64,000 nucleotides of DNA, taken from the NCBI RefSeq assembly GCF_036417845.1, contig NC_089979.1, positions 51,994,275 through 52,058,274 on the forward strand, in the 5' to 3' direction. The DNA is from Apteryx mantelli (taxonomy: Eukaryota; Chordata; Aves; Apterygiformes; Apterygidae). This document shows positions 14,221-26,100 of the stretch, piece after piece (position 1 is the stretch's first letter; each line of letters begins with the position of its first letter). The position numbers and the translations under genes were made by a program. Below the pieces are notes generated by a model. It saw nothing but the letters and a program-made list of their open reading frames with translations. It made no database searches and was not told the origin of the DNA.

Positions 14221-15529
14221 TCAGCAAACCATCGAGAAGCTCCTGCTGGGTGACAGATTCCTCATTCTTTTAATGCAGAGAAGGCCTAGAAATATTACCA
14301 AGCATCCTGCAACCAGGATGCAGAAATGATCAAAACCAGCAGTAGATGCTCTTGGTGTAATTGTTTCAGACATCTGCATGTGTAGAAATTCTTCAACCCT
14401 TTCCCTTCAGGCTGCGACTCTACCCAAGCTCCAACAGTTCATTTCTGTCCCCAAAACAGTTTTTTTTCACAAAGGCCTCATCCAGGCACTTACAGGACAG
14501 CTGCAAGGATGCTCGTTCTCCAGGTATGGCGTGTGGGCCCCTGCCTTTTCATCCCACCCTGCCCGGGGAGCTGCATAGGCTAGAGAGGATCATCCCTGAG
14601 GATCAGGTGAGCCTCGCGGACAGGCTGGACACCCGGTCACTCACAGGACGTTCACCACATCGCAGACCCGGGCAAAACACAGAGCAAGCACGCGATTGCT
14701 TTGCAGGCGAGTAACGAGTAACAGGTCATGCAGCCCCTGGCAAGGGTAGGGAAAAGCTCTTTCTTCACTACATTAAGCTCAGTCTGATGTGTGGGTTAGA
14801 CTTGTTACAGAGGCTTTCCAGAAAAATTAGTTGTAACTGAAGGGAAAATGAATCCACCACATCTATTTTCTTGAGGGCTTACACACAGAAAACAACAGAG
14901 AATGAGTTTACTGAAGTTTGGAAAACAAAGGTAGAAAATGTTCTGTCTTCAGCGGCTGTTTTCTTCACGTTATACAAGACAGTTGGGATTCTTCGTTGTA
15001 CTGCCTGCTAAAATCATAATAATGATGGGAGAAATTAATGGCTTGTTTCTACTCAGCGTGCCCAGATCGGAGCAGCAAGAACAACTGCCTCTGGAGTACT
15101 GCGGGTTAGGGGAGGTACAGCCGAGTTTCTGCAGGGTTGCCCATTGTCAAACCGTTCTTGAGAACCTCGGATGTCTCCTTTAAAGTTTTTATCAGCATCT
15201 TTTCATCAAATATCTGTATTTTTTGTGTCTTAGATATACATATATATAAAAAAAGAGGACCTTCCAGTCTTCCTGGCTGCATGGAAGAGCTTGAAACACA
15301 GAACTTCTAAAGATTCAAAAGTCATAAGAAAATAAGGAGTGTTCAGGACTTTTGTCCTCTTCAGATTTGGGAGACTCCCTCGCTATCTAAGCCAGATCTG
15401 CTTTCTGCGCGTGTGAGAGTCTGACAGCCTGGCAGGGGCTAGCGGGCTCCAGCCAGCTGCTGGAGCTCCAGGTTTTGCACAGCTTTAAAAAAAAAAAAAA
15501 ATCACGCTTGTGTTTTACCACCATCGTAT
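14221..15529. other. Intergenic DNA, no gene seen
   Basis: Unique sequence leading into the CpG block, with an A-rich tract just before it (15485-15501). No repeat or coding feature supported. Confidence 0.65.
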
Positions 15530-16350
15530 CCCTACTCGGAATCGACCCCCCCCCCGGGGATTTCCTGCCCCGGGGCTGCCCGAGGTGGACACCGGGAGCA
15601 GGGAGCCTTGCAGCGCAGCGCGCGTTCGCTGGAGGTAAATACACAACCGAAATATGCGTGCGGCAGGGCAGCCTGACCCTCGGGCGACCCTTAGCCTGAC
15701 CCAACGCTGGTCACTCTCACCGGAGCATTTGTTTATCTTGGGACCTCGAGGCTCCCAACCCCAAAGCACCAAGTTGCCTCGCGGCCCCTGGGCCTGCGGG
15801 AGCTAGCTGCCAGCCCCGAGCGGGAAGGCGCTCCCAGAAAGGCGTAGGCTTTATCTTTAGTGCCCTCCTTGGGGGGGTCTGCGCTGGAACGGGACGCGGG
15901 GCATTCAGCAGCCATCTGCAGGAAAGCTGATATTCTCCCATGAAATGTTTGGTCCAAGGGAAAGTCTCAGGATATTCCCCAAAATGCAGAATTACCTGCA
16001 TCTCCTAAGGCAGGAACTAGATCCCTAGTTAGATGCTATGAAGAAAACATCTATCCTAAAAAAATATGTCTAGTTTTGATCTGCAAGACCCCCTGCGAGG
16101 TAAGTGACTGCGATCCTGCAGACGAGCCCCAATCTGCGCGTGAGCCCCATCTCCAGCCACGCACAGTCTCCCCAAACCGCTCTGAAAGGGGCCTTTTTTT
16201 TCCCCCAAATCCAATTTTTGCCTCGGGACTTCCCCTCTTTCCACTGGCGAGCTGCAGCGCGGCAGGCAAAGCCGCCCCGGCAGCAGATGCCGAAACACAG
16301 GGCAATTTCTCTCTTATCATATGACAGCACGAAGCGGGGCGGGGGGGGCA
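15530..16350. promoter_or_regulatory. CpG-island-like block
   Basis: I counted about 29 CpG in 15541-15900, in roughly 64% GC, well above the surrounding DNA; a second CpG-rich part covers 16090-16350. Three WGATAR sites lie on the minus strand (15733-15738, 15851-15856, 16314-16319). A perfect-consensus splice donor GAG/GTAAGT lies on the plus strand at 16097-16104, and a weaker GAG/GTAAAT at 15632-15640. No coding frame here is recognisable. It may be a promoter of a non-coding RNA or a CpG-rich enhancer. The call rests on composition alone. Confidence 0.55.
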
Positions 16351-16359
16351 GGGGGATGC

Positions 16360-16980
16360 ATCATTTCGGGAATGTCTGCTATCCCAGAAGTGACTGGAAA
16401 CAACCCATCTGAAATATGCAGAGCCATTATCAGGCCTGGGCTTAAATAAACTTTACTGTCCATTCAGTGATCAACCTCCCTGGGAGCCGCTGGCTCCATT
16501 CATCACTGTCACCTTTTCAAAGTGACTGTGATGACAGTTCATGATCATTAACTAGTAATGGTGTGCTTTGCATTAAAAGGAGGGCACATCAAACAGGCAG
16601 GCTCGCAATGCGAAAGTTAACTAAATTATATAATAAACATTCTCCGGCTAACCATATACAGATGGTGACGAAAGGGGGAACAAAATGGCAGGCCAGGGCC
16701 GAGAGGCGGGGGGCGAGGGCGAAGGAAGCGTATCATCGATTGGGCCTTTCGGCCGTCTCGTAGGTTAGTATTAATTAGTAATAATAAAATGTGGCACTCC
16801 AGCTGAAATAACCAGAAATGCTCACCGAAGCTGCAAAAGCTGCTGTCGGCAAAGTCGCATTAAGATTTCACAGATCCGCTGTGGCTGGGGGCAAGAGGGG
16901 GGGTTAATTTTGTCTTTCTTTTTCGCTCAAATGGCAGCTGCTGTGGCATTCATTTCGGGTAGGCGCTCAGGGCGCAGCTC
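16360..16980. promoter_or_regulatory. Candidate conserved non-coding element
   Basis: No repeat family is recognised and there is mixed, non-degenerate sequence with dense homeodomain- and TALE-like words: GTGATGACAGTTCATGATCA, TTAACTAGTAATGG, CATATACAGATGGTGACG. It adjoins the CpG block. It looks constrained, but this is judgement, not alignment. Confidence 0.35.
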
Positions 16981-19039
16981 GGATGGGCAAGGTTTAAAAC
17001 GAAAAGGCTGAAGAGGTGAGGAGGGCGCTTGCAAACGCTTCCTTGACACATTCCTGGTGTGCAGGGATTCCCCGGAGCCTGGGACGGCTCGTCACCACTT
17101 CCTGCTGGCCTAAAGCGCCAACTGCAAGCCCCTGCGCAGCCGGGCTGCCTGCTCGCAGCCCCGTGCAAGCAGGCCTGCAAGCTCGCCCGCCTCCGAGCAA
17201 GCGCTCTTCTGCGGAGAGCAGCTCGAGAAGCAAGAGCCCCTACTTCAGTTCCCGATGTGATCCCGCCGGACTATGGAGCATCCAAAAAAAAAGAGTTTTT
17301 CAATTTATTCACTAGCAAAAAAGGCAACAAACACGTAAATCTGTTTACAAGGTTTTATTTTATTGTGCTTGTCACGAGATCTTTCACGTGGGCAAACATG
17401 GTGCCTGGAGTTGGGTTTTGCGCCCATAATTCAGCATGTGAGGAAATGGAAAAATATTTTAACTGGGACTTCAGTGGGATCTGCTGGACACTCTGTACTT
17501 TTATGGAAAGACCAACCAAACCCACTGCAGCAAAGGGGTCTCCTTCCACAGACTTCAGTAGACTTTACACCACACATATAAGTGGTTTACATTTGGGCAC
17601 CCGTTTTTTAACTGCTCATCTTAATGTTTTAAATAAGTGCACAATCACAGTCAGGGAGACTTTTGTGTTCCATGTGACTTAGAAATTAAAAAAAAATACC
17701 ATCCCCCAACAGTTCACCTTCCTTCACTTCCTCACACCTTCATCCCTTCAGCAGTCTCTCACATTATAAACTTTTCCATCATTTACCATGCTTCTGTATC
17801 AAAGTCTTCACAGAAAAAAATCCTAGAAAAAGAAACCTTGTCTCAGCTTTGATCCTCACCTTAGCGATGAGCTGGAGGGGTGGGAAGAAGCCGACTTGGT
17901 TTTTACAGCTCCTCTCCCGACAGTGCTTCAACCTCCCCCTGAAGAGCTGACACCAGTGAGTGATGCAGGAAAGGCTTTTAGACGTGTATTTTCAAAGACC
18001 ACTGATTTTCAACACTAAAACTATCTGCATGGGGGACATCAACGTTTCCTCTGCACCTCCAACTGCCTTGCTTTATGCGTCATGGAACAAGGTTAATGTC
18101 CCACTGATTTTGCTGTAGCTTTGGGTGCTGATAAAAGGGGGAGTCACTCAAATGCTCCAAGTTGTGAACTGCTGTGGCTGATATATACATTTGCCCCTGC
18201 TGCTCTTTCTGTATGCGGAGGTACCTCAGGGAAACGGGCAGAGCAGACAGCGTCAACTCCTTTAACCATCAAGGCTTTTTTCCTTGGCACAAACAAGCCA
18301 GAGAGCCCTCAGCTCTCCGTTGCCTTGGTGCTCGTTTCATTCCCAGCCTTCCTGCGTCTGTCTTATGTTATAAGTTCAGATCAAAGACTGTGCTTGATTT
18401 GGGTCTTTGATAGCACTGCGTATCTGAACATCCACACACTCTATTTAATGGAAGGAGAAGACCAAAATAAACAGCTGTCAAATGCTAGGGTGAAACGTCA
18501 TGTGAAATCAACAATTTAAATGAGGAAGCCCGGATTTGATACACCCCCCTGGAAGGCTTAGAAAATGTGAGAAATGCTTAACTTTCCATATAGCTGTGCT
18601 TGTCTGCTTCGAACTGTCACAAAAGAAGTGACAGTGTCCAAACACTAGCAAGCCCAGTAGGACACCCACTGTCCTTCATCCCCTTTCTATTGCCCTGCCA
18701 GAGTCACAGCTGGGCTTCGTTGTCTGCCCAGCACAGCATTTCTTCTTGGGAACACGTTGGGACACCAAGCATGTACCATCCTACCAGGGATGAAGGCCAT
18801 TCAGGAATCAGGTAGGATGAAGAAGCCACATTATTTTCTCAGGAGATTTATACTGCCCATGGGATATTGCTTAACAGATCTTTCTCTTGTCCTTGGTCCT
18901 AAAACAATGCTTATGACAGAACAGAAAGGCTGTGAGCTGCAGTTGGTTTATGATTTGTTCTTTTATACATGCAGATGTTTCACAAACATTTAAAATAAAA
19001 ATCAGCCCTGGGAACACAGTGGGTGAGAGAGGCAGCAGG
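16981..19039. other. Intergenic DNA right of the CpG block
   Basis: CpG-rich until about 17270, then AT-rich. A 207-codon plus-strand frame (17059-17682) crosses this compositional boundary and matches nothing known, so I treat it as chance. Confidence 0.6.
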
Positions 19040-19240
19040 GCCCAGTATTTCTGGGATCTATTCCTGGCTCCATCAGTCATTGGTCGTGTCATCTCGTACA
19101 AGTCACTTCACTATTATTTTGTGCTTCTGTTTCCTGCCCTTTTTCTGTTGCATTTCTTTAGATTGTGAGCACATTGTGGGGCAGGAGCTCTTTCTTTTAA
19201 AATATTTGCACAGTGCCTGACATAATGAGAACCCTATGTG
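19040..19240 (+). mobile_element. MIR-like (CORE-SINE) element
   Basis: The first half follows the CORE of amniote MIRs: ATCTATTCCTGGCTCCATCA, then CAAGTCACTTCACTATT, and CTGTTTCCTGCCC. The second half follows the amniote MIR tail: GATTGTGAGCACATTGTGGG, GCAGGAGCTC, TTGCACAGTGCCTGACATAA. Both halves are in the expected order and spacing. It is old, diverged and non-coding. Confidence 0.7.
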
Positions 19241-22200
19241 TGACTGTCTTACAAATGAGATGCTTTGTCTTTTAATATCAGTATAGTTCTTCAGGCAGCC
19301 CTAAAGCTGATACTGACTGAGAGCTGATGGACTCAGATGTACTTAAAGCAAAAACAAACAAACAAACAAGAACCAAGCTGTAGTGTAATATTAACCATAT
19401 GTCCCATGCAGGGTTGATGACAGAGATTTTGCACTTACTCCTGAAGGTTTGTGCTGGGCTAAAGGTTACCATATGCTCTAGGAACGCTTTGCAAACACCA
19501 CCGAGTGGCCATGAAAGTTGAAAACTCTAAGTTACTTTACAGTCAAAGGTGGTTAATTGCAGTTTCTATAACCTGTTTGCCCAGGTATATAGAACATTCA
19601 ACTGCTTGGTTACAAGGGATGTTAGCTTTTCTCCTCACGCATGAATGACTAATTTTCTACATACCTTTTAAAAGAAAATGCAAATAGAAGTGGTTTTCAA
19701 GCAGAACAGGATTTCTTCTCCAGTCTGGCCTCCACTAACCTTTGTGAGTACAGCAGTGGCTGGTCAGAAAGGGACGATCAAGAGCCATAGCAGTGTAGCC
19801 TCCATGGAGGCTATGTTTATACCAATGAAACATGTCTGTAGCTCTCCAAGGACTGTGAAAGCAGGCACAAGGAAAGTGGGGGAGGCAGGCAAATCAGCAG
19901 CATGAACAGGACAGGGTTTACATCCCCATAGCATGCAACCCCGCTATAAGCAACAGAAATGGAAAGGAAATATCTGTATTGGCCATTACCACCTGGATGG
20001 AACAGTATTCAAACTGAGTGATAGGTGTCATTCTCCCAGGCATGGGTCAAGCTTTCGGGGTGGGGGAGATGTTCCTCTGCAGGAAAGAGTCCTAATGCAC
20101 AGAAGCTGCACAAAGGAAGGGACTGAGATGAGGAACAGTGAGCTAAAATGCAAAAGGAAAGTGCACAAGAGGCATACATGGGGCTTCACAGCAAAGTGTA
20201 AACTCAAGAACACAAATTACAGACTACAGGTGGCAAAAACCTCTGGAGAGAAGTATGGTGCCGAGCTGAAAGGCAAGCTGGGACCAAGACAGTATTTATA
20301 GCCCTGGCTCCAGTTATTCCTTTATGGTTTCAGTCCAAAAGTGGCTGATTATTTAGGTTCCTAACTGCATCAGAGTCCACACTGGGACATCCCTGTCCCC
20401 CCCACCCCAGTAGCTGAGTAATCTGCCCCAGTCTGTCTGTCCTGGCACCTCAGCAAAGAGTTACTCCGAACCAACAGCTGCGTCAGAAATATTTGTCCCC
20501 ATTCACACTTCCTTTTTTCTTCGCAAACAAACAGAAGATGGCAAAGCTCCTTCCCCACCTGACTGAAGACATGAGAGACATTCATATGAAAATGGCTTGA
20601 GGAGGAAAACATGTCTAAAGGTATTTTATTAATCCAGAAACACAGGAGAAGATACTGTACAGGATACTGATGCTAAGCTTTGCCTTAATGTTATGTGTAG
20701 TGTAGGCCGCAAATGAGAAAAGGGAAAACAAGAAATCTTAAATACCAGAGGATAGAAGGAAAGTGGTCTGCCACACACAGCTGCAAACTAGAAACCTGCA
20801 GCTGGATTATCATTCCCAGATTTAGGGAAGCAGGTACAAGATCATCATATAGGAAAAAAAACACTTCTGAAAGGCAAAAGACAAAAGGGTAAGCTCAGTG
20901 ATGACTAGGAAGCAGGTCTGGTTAATATTATGAAAAGAAACAAATTTCCCTTCCCCCATCCTGTCCAAGGGCCAGAGATTTGTGTGTAAAATAGCTTGAG
21001 TTTTTCCCCATGGTCAAACTGATATTTTATTTATTTGCAGTCAGTAACATTGGTTTTCTGTCATATTTGCTGTGGTATTCCACTATTTACTGAAGCCCCA
21101 TGGACACTGGCCAATGCCTTTGCTTGACATGGACCACTTTCTGACATTGCACCTGGCCACAGGGATCATTTTTTATTGAGAGAGGAGGGGAATGAAAGGT
21201 ACAACAAGAAACTGGTTTATAGCCCAAAGGAATGAGAGTTGTCAACCCTTGCAGCTATTTTTTTTTGGTTGTTAGATGAATACACTGAGCACTTGTGCAT
21301 ATATATCAAGTTGCTTTTAAGTCCCTCTAAGCAGTGCACGCCTCGGTGATTTCCCATTGCAACAAAAGCCATCGTGTGCCTGCACACTGCGTAAGAACCT
21401 GCTCAGTTTTATCCATTCGAAGTGTCCTGGTTAGAGTCATCAAACCATCCCATATTCTTCTATGTCAGGAACACAATCTAATTCTTTTAATATTCTGCTC
21501 TGGTAGCCATCACAGTCAATTTTTATAATCTTTCCCCAGAATGAGGATTCTCACTCCCATTAATCTCTGGTCTGGAGCTTTCCTTCATCCTGCTGACCTG
21601 AACCTGGAACGTGAGATTTTTGGATGGAGGCATAACACAGTGACACTTAAATACTAGCCCTGCTATTGCAGGGATAAAGACAGTGTGAAAATGGGGACCT
21701 CTCTGCTTTCTAAATGAGAACATTTCAAGCTGGCTGTTACCAGGCCTGGGAAAATAAACCAAGGGAATTAGACAAGAGAAAATTATAAACTGTTGAAGTT
21801 CTGGAGTACTTCCAGGTATTCAAACAGGTAATAGATTTGTTTAAATATGTGGAAATAGTTTCAAAACGTCAACTTTTCTGCATTGTCTAGCTTCTCCTTT
21901 CTGGTCCAGTTCCAGTCTGGGGGTGATGACTGGGAGAGGTTTCTTCATGCGTGAGCTCAGAGAAAAGCACCTACAACAAAAATATAGCAAAACCCCACAA
22001 CATTTCAACAGGGAGTTTTCAGCTGGCACACATCTAACTCTTTCATGATTTCTCGTTGTGCAGATAGCTTTGGGGAAATGCTTATATGAAACAGCATAGA
22101 GGAACTATCGACAGAACTAAATAAGCAAGCCAGATAAATATAATACTTGCTACTCTCCTTGTTGCCAGAATCCTTAAGCCTGTTGTGATCTTGATAACCC

Positions 22201-22634
22201 AAACACAAATTTCAGCAAAAACTTTACAGCCAGTTCCAGTTAAGTAGGTGTCACAAAGGAGCAGTGACCCTACTGACTCCCAAAACATCTCCAATAGAAA
22301 TCAACAGGGACCCAAGAAATTAAAAAATATAATAGAATTTCACCTAGGAAGTAGCATGAAAGCATATTTGCTTCTCATAGGAGTGAAGGCATTTTGAATC
22401 TACATGGATAACCCATCAAACTCCACATGCAGTTTATTTTCAGATTTTTTTTTTATATATTAAGATCTTTAAAGACTATTTGGATGTTTCAAAAACTATT
22501 CTTTTTGTCTGCAGCCCTGGCTAGGACAGTAACGATACACTTACAAATTACAGCTGTCTACTTCTAAACATTTTATAAACATGAATGGACTAAAACTTCA
22601 GCACCTCTGAGATACTGTAGATATTGCCCTCAAT
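19241..22634. other. Intergenic DNA, no gene seen
   Basis: Unique AT-leaning sequence with only short chance frames. No repeat family recognised. Confidence 0.65.
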
Positions 22635-22752
22635 TCAGAGGTATAGGAAAATGAGGCAGACAGAAATTAATGGTTACTCGTGAGAACTGTTGCTGGGTTA
22701 GGAAGATGACACAGATCTCCCAAATCTCAATAGTCTTCATACACCTTAGACA
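22635..22752 (-). mobile_element. Probable MIR-like SINE fragment
   Basis: The plus strand has GGAAAATGAGGCAGACAGAA, then ACAGATCTCCCAAATCTCAA, TAGTCTTCATACACCTTAGA, in the order of a reverse-complemented MIR core. Diverged. Confidence 0.45.
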
Positions 22753-22909
22753 TTCCCCCTCCTCTTATATTATTATAGATCTTGCAGCTGATTTGTGATC
22801 AAAGTCTTGGGTTTAGCTGGTGTCCTACAGAATTGAAGCTTGTGCAGTCACGTTGGCCAAATTTAACCAATTAATTCAACTCAAAGTTACTAAGTTCTAC
22901 AAAGATGAG

Positions 22910-22951
22910 GGAAAATACACAGCTGCGTAAGGAAAATACACAGCTGCATGA
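22910..22951 (+). repeat. 21-bp tandem duplication
   Basis: Two adjacent copies of GGAAAATACACAGCTGCGTAA, the second ending CATGA. A GA-rich stretch follows. Confidence 0.9.
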
Positions 22952-23399
22952 AAGGGAGGAAGAAGGTAGATAGAGAAGGAGGGAAGGAGAGACACCAGCA
23001 TGGTGGCGCTCATGGAGAAGCTGAAGCTCAGGGAACCCACACTGGAGAGAGCTGATGGAAACCTGACTCAGTTCCCGTGGCTGCTCAGAGAGTGACTTCT
23101 TCCTCCAAATGCTGCATAACAGAAGCACTCCTAATGTCAGCAACATGTAGAGAGAGCAAATATTTCTCAATTGCTAATGATTCATTGACTCAATAAGCAT
23201 CTGTCCTAAACATCTGACACACATTTAAAATTCCATCTATTTGCTAAAAAATATTCCTTGTTCTTTGAATAACCAAAACCAAACAACAGTAAAAGAGGTA
23301 ACAAAATACTCCTTTTTATGTCATTTGTGATCAGAGGAAAAAGCTGTTTACCATTGGCGTGAACCAAATTGGGAGCAATTCTTTGTTAAAGTGCTTCAG

Positions 23400-23600
23400 C
23401 AGAGGGAACTGAGCACATGCACGTAACTACGAGCAGTGAGTGACCAGCGATGCCGCTCAGGTCTGCGCGGAGCAATTCAGCCGGGGAGGTGCTGATAACA
23501 TTCCTCTGGGGAGGGCTATTCCCAACAGCAATTAGTGACTCACGCTGCCACACACTCGCAACCAGGAGGATGTGACGCCAGCTCCATGTCACACCCTTCA
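23400..23600. promoter_or_regulatory. Candidate enhancer with GATA/TEAD-like composite
   Basis: A CpG-retaining segment in AT-rich surroundings. TGATAA at 23493-23498 is directly followed by CATTCC at 23499-23504, a GATA site abutting a TEAD-type site. An AP-1-like TGACTCA lies near 23536. No coding signal. Confidence 0.35.
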
Positions 23601-23834
23601 TGACTGGTCTCCAGCAGATGACTTTTGCTATTCACAAAAATTAGCATAAATTACAGACCAACTTGACACTTCAGACCTGGATCAAATACCAGCCCTCCAG
23701 GTTGCTGTGGCTACAGCCATATATTAAATGAACATTTAACATGGCATTAAAACTCTCTTCCAGTCTCACATATTTAGAATTGCAAAGTGGGGGTCTCCTG
23801 TACAGCCACATGACTGCATTTTTGTAGGCCAGGT

Positions 23835-23920
23835 TCAGCTGCGTGTCCAGAGTTTTCCTCCTTTCCTGGATGACCCAGGACAAGACACTTCAGCTCTTCA
23901 TATCCGTTTCCCCTCTCTTC
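23835..23920 (+). mobile_element. Probable MIR core fragment
   Basis: TGGATGACCCAGGACAAGAC followed by ACTTCAGCTCTTCATATCCG and TTTCCCC matches the central MIR core (gtgacc..gcaagtcactt..cagtttcccc). No tail is recognised. Confidence 0.4.
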
Positions 23921-24256
23921 TCTGGTCTATCTAGAAACACAAGCAGTCTGGTCACAGAGATTGCTGCAGGCAGCATCCTTCTGCGGTGTGCAACACAGTG
24001 GGGATGAGAAGGAGCATGACCCAAGCGCAGATTGTTATCATTCACTCCTCCAGTATTTTAATTAAATTTTTTCTTTCTCCTCCTCATTTCTGCTGGATTA
24101 AGCTTTTTTTGACATAACAGGGCTGACTCTGGGTGTCTGGGCTAGATTTAAAGTTCAGTGAGGTTCCTTATTTTCCAGGAAACGCTCTTCCTTCCTCTCC
24201 TTCTGTGATTGTTCCCACAGGTTTTAGAGTTTCTTGTTCAGGTTTTGCTTTTGTCT

Positions 24257-24275
24257 CCCCCCCCCCCCCCCCCCC
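24257..24275 (+). repeat. C19 homopolymer
   Basis: Nineteen consecutive C, then GCCC. Length is likely unreliable in the assembly. Confidence 0.95.
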
Positions 24276-24690
24276 GCCCTTGTGGGTTTGACCTTTGTTC
24301 AGCTGCTCTTTTAGCAAGAGTCTTGTGGGTCTCTGAGGAGGTTTCAACTCTGAGGAGTTGTACTCCAGCCCAGAGAGGTGACTTAGTTGGGAAGACTGTG
24401 AGATTCAGAGCTTCAAGCATAGGCTCAGCCTGTGCTTGATTCTCATCTTACTCTACACGGAGATTTACAGCTCCCAACACACTGCACAAGGGCTGTTGTC
24501 TTTGTGAGCTCAAGAGTCCATTGCTGCCCTTGCCTACTTTAAGGGAGGATGTCTACAAGAAATCCAAGGTGTTTTACAAATTTTAAGATGGTGTTTCTGG
24601 GTATTCAAGCGCCCCATTGAAGCAATAATGCCTTCCTTGCAACCCAGACATCTCAAGGCTTTTCATGAAACCTTTTGAGATACAGATGGA

Positions 24691-24711
24691 CAGATAGATA
24701 GATAAATAGAT
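24691..24711 (+). repeat. Short (GATA)n microsatellite
   Basis: Three perfect GATA units plus imperfect flanks (CAGATAGATAGATAAATAGA). Confidence 0.85.
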
Positions 24712-24831
24712 GTATATATCAATCATCTGTGGTCTTCCTCCATCGCTTCTCACAAAGTACCTCTTCTCTACCACCACATAGGAAAGTACTTAATGTGTAG
24801 CAAACTTGCCTCGATTCTATTCTGAGTTGGT

Positions 24832-24988
24832 GCTGCATTAATACCTCTCTCTGGACAGAGACGAGAGGGCCTCAGACCAGCAATGACTAACCTAGAGCCT
24901 CCAAGTCTTTTCCATCTTTCTAGTACGGTTCATTTGGCCCATGATGGCTCCTGCCCTTCTTTCCTAGAGATCCCTCAAACACAGGCCA
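24832..24988 (+). repeat. Direct repeat, left copy
   Basis: Shares with 26618-26750 the ordered blocks GCTGCATTAAT, CTCTCTC, GACTAACCTAGAGCCTCC against GTCTAACCTAGAGCCTCC, GGCTCCTGCCC against TGCTCCTGCCC, and ACAGGCCA. The left copy carries about 24 extra bases in its middle. The copies start 1786 bp apart in the same orientation and bracket the ancient CR1 fragment. Confidence 0.8.
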
Positions 24989-25344
24989 GCCTTATAATGA
25001 CTACTGCCCTGCAGACTCCCTGCTTGACAGTCTGCTGTCTTTGCCAACCTGATAATACATGCACCAAACACTTTAAACATTCATTAAGTTACCTAAGCTA
25101 CTCATTTTGGAAGGCTCATCCAGAGCCTTACTGGTCAAATGGGTGGGAATTTTCTCTTTAATCTGCAGGCTATTTATGCTATCCTAAATCAGATTTACTC
25201 ATCCATACTCACTCATACTCATTATACTCACTTACACTGATTTGTTTTTATACTCACCATCCTTCACTTCCAATAACTCTTCCCTCCTTTCGATCTTTAC
25301 CCTTCCATAATTATCAAGTGCAAGTAAAGCTGGTTTAGCCTCCC

Positions 25345-26100
25345 TTGCACTTTTTTCCAGTCCCCTGGTTAGCCCTTCACTGCACCTATTTCAGTTTGGA
25401 TTCTTTCTTGACTTCCTGCTAGGAATACGGTTGACCAGAACAGTACATAGTGTCCCATATGAGTTCTCATCAGCACCTTGCTAGGATGAATATTTGCCTC
25501 CCCTCGAAATGGTTGCACTGATGCAGTGTACAACTCAAACTTCCTGTGACTTGTTCCAGCACCTCTGGCTTTCACCTCTTCTGAACCCTTCAGCTTCAGT
25601 TTATTGCCAAAATGTTTATTAATGTTGATTATTTCTCCCTAAATACCACAAGATCTTATCTTCTGAACTATTACATTTCATGTCATTTCTGCTACTGTGA
25701 TTATTGTATTCTTCTTTTGGAACATCCAGATCCTGCTCTTTACTGGTAATCCTTCCCAACTGCAGGTCATCAGGATACTCCTACACTGATGCTCAGTGAA
25801 AATATTAATGAAACTTGGCCACCAGATTTATTTTTATAAAACCTTGCCAAGAAAACTCCTTCAAATCTAGTATTTCTTTTTCCCAGATAAGTCACTATTG
25901 TTGCCTTATTAGCCAGTTCTTTACCCACATTACAGTTCTAATTACATATCACCTTATCCAGCTTGGTTGGATATTAGAAATGCTTAAAGTTCTGAAAGAT
26001 GAAAAATCAGTGTATTTACGATCTATAAAACCAGTTATATTAAAAAGAAAACTATCCTGCTAGTCTGTCATGATCAGTTTTTGCTAAATATTTTTTTAAA
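25345..26100 (-). mobile_element. Ancient CR1/L3-like LINE fragment
   Basis: Read on the plus strand, several short phrases match the reverse complement of an ancient CR1/L3 reverse transcriptase and 3' end in the right order: CCAGAACAGTACATAGTGT..ATGAGTTCTCATCAGCACCT, then TTAGCCAGTTCTTTACCCAC, then TGTCATGATCAGTTTTTGCT. The coding capacity is gone. It is flanked by a diverged direct-repeat pair at 24832-24988 and 26618-26750. Confidence is moderate because the match is from pattern memory. Confidence 0.68.

Noticed and set aside
15485..15501. A-tract before the CpG block as a processed pseudogene tail
   Set aside because: No upstream sequence resembles a coding mRNA, and there are no flanking duplications.
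17059..17682. 207-codon plus-strand open frame
   Set aside because: Crosses a sharp GC boundary, has no domain or conserved motif, and its two halves differ in composition. Treated as chance.
25178..25255. ACTCATACTC imperfect repeats
   Set aside because: Low-complexity pyrimidine-rich drift rather than a defined array; no regular spacers, so not CRISPR-like.
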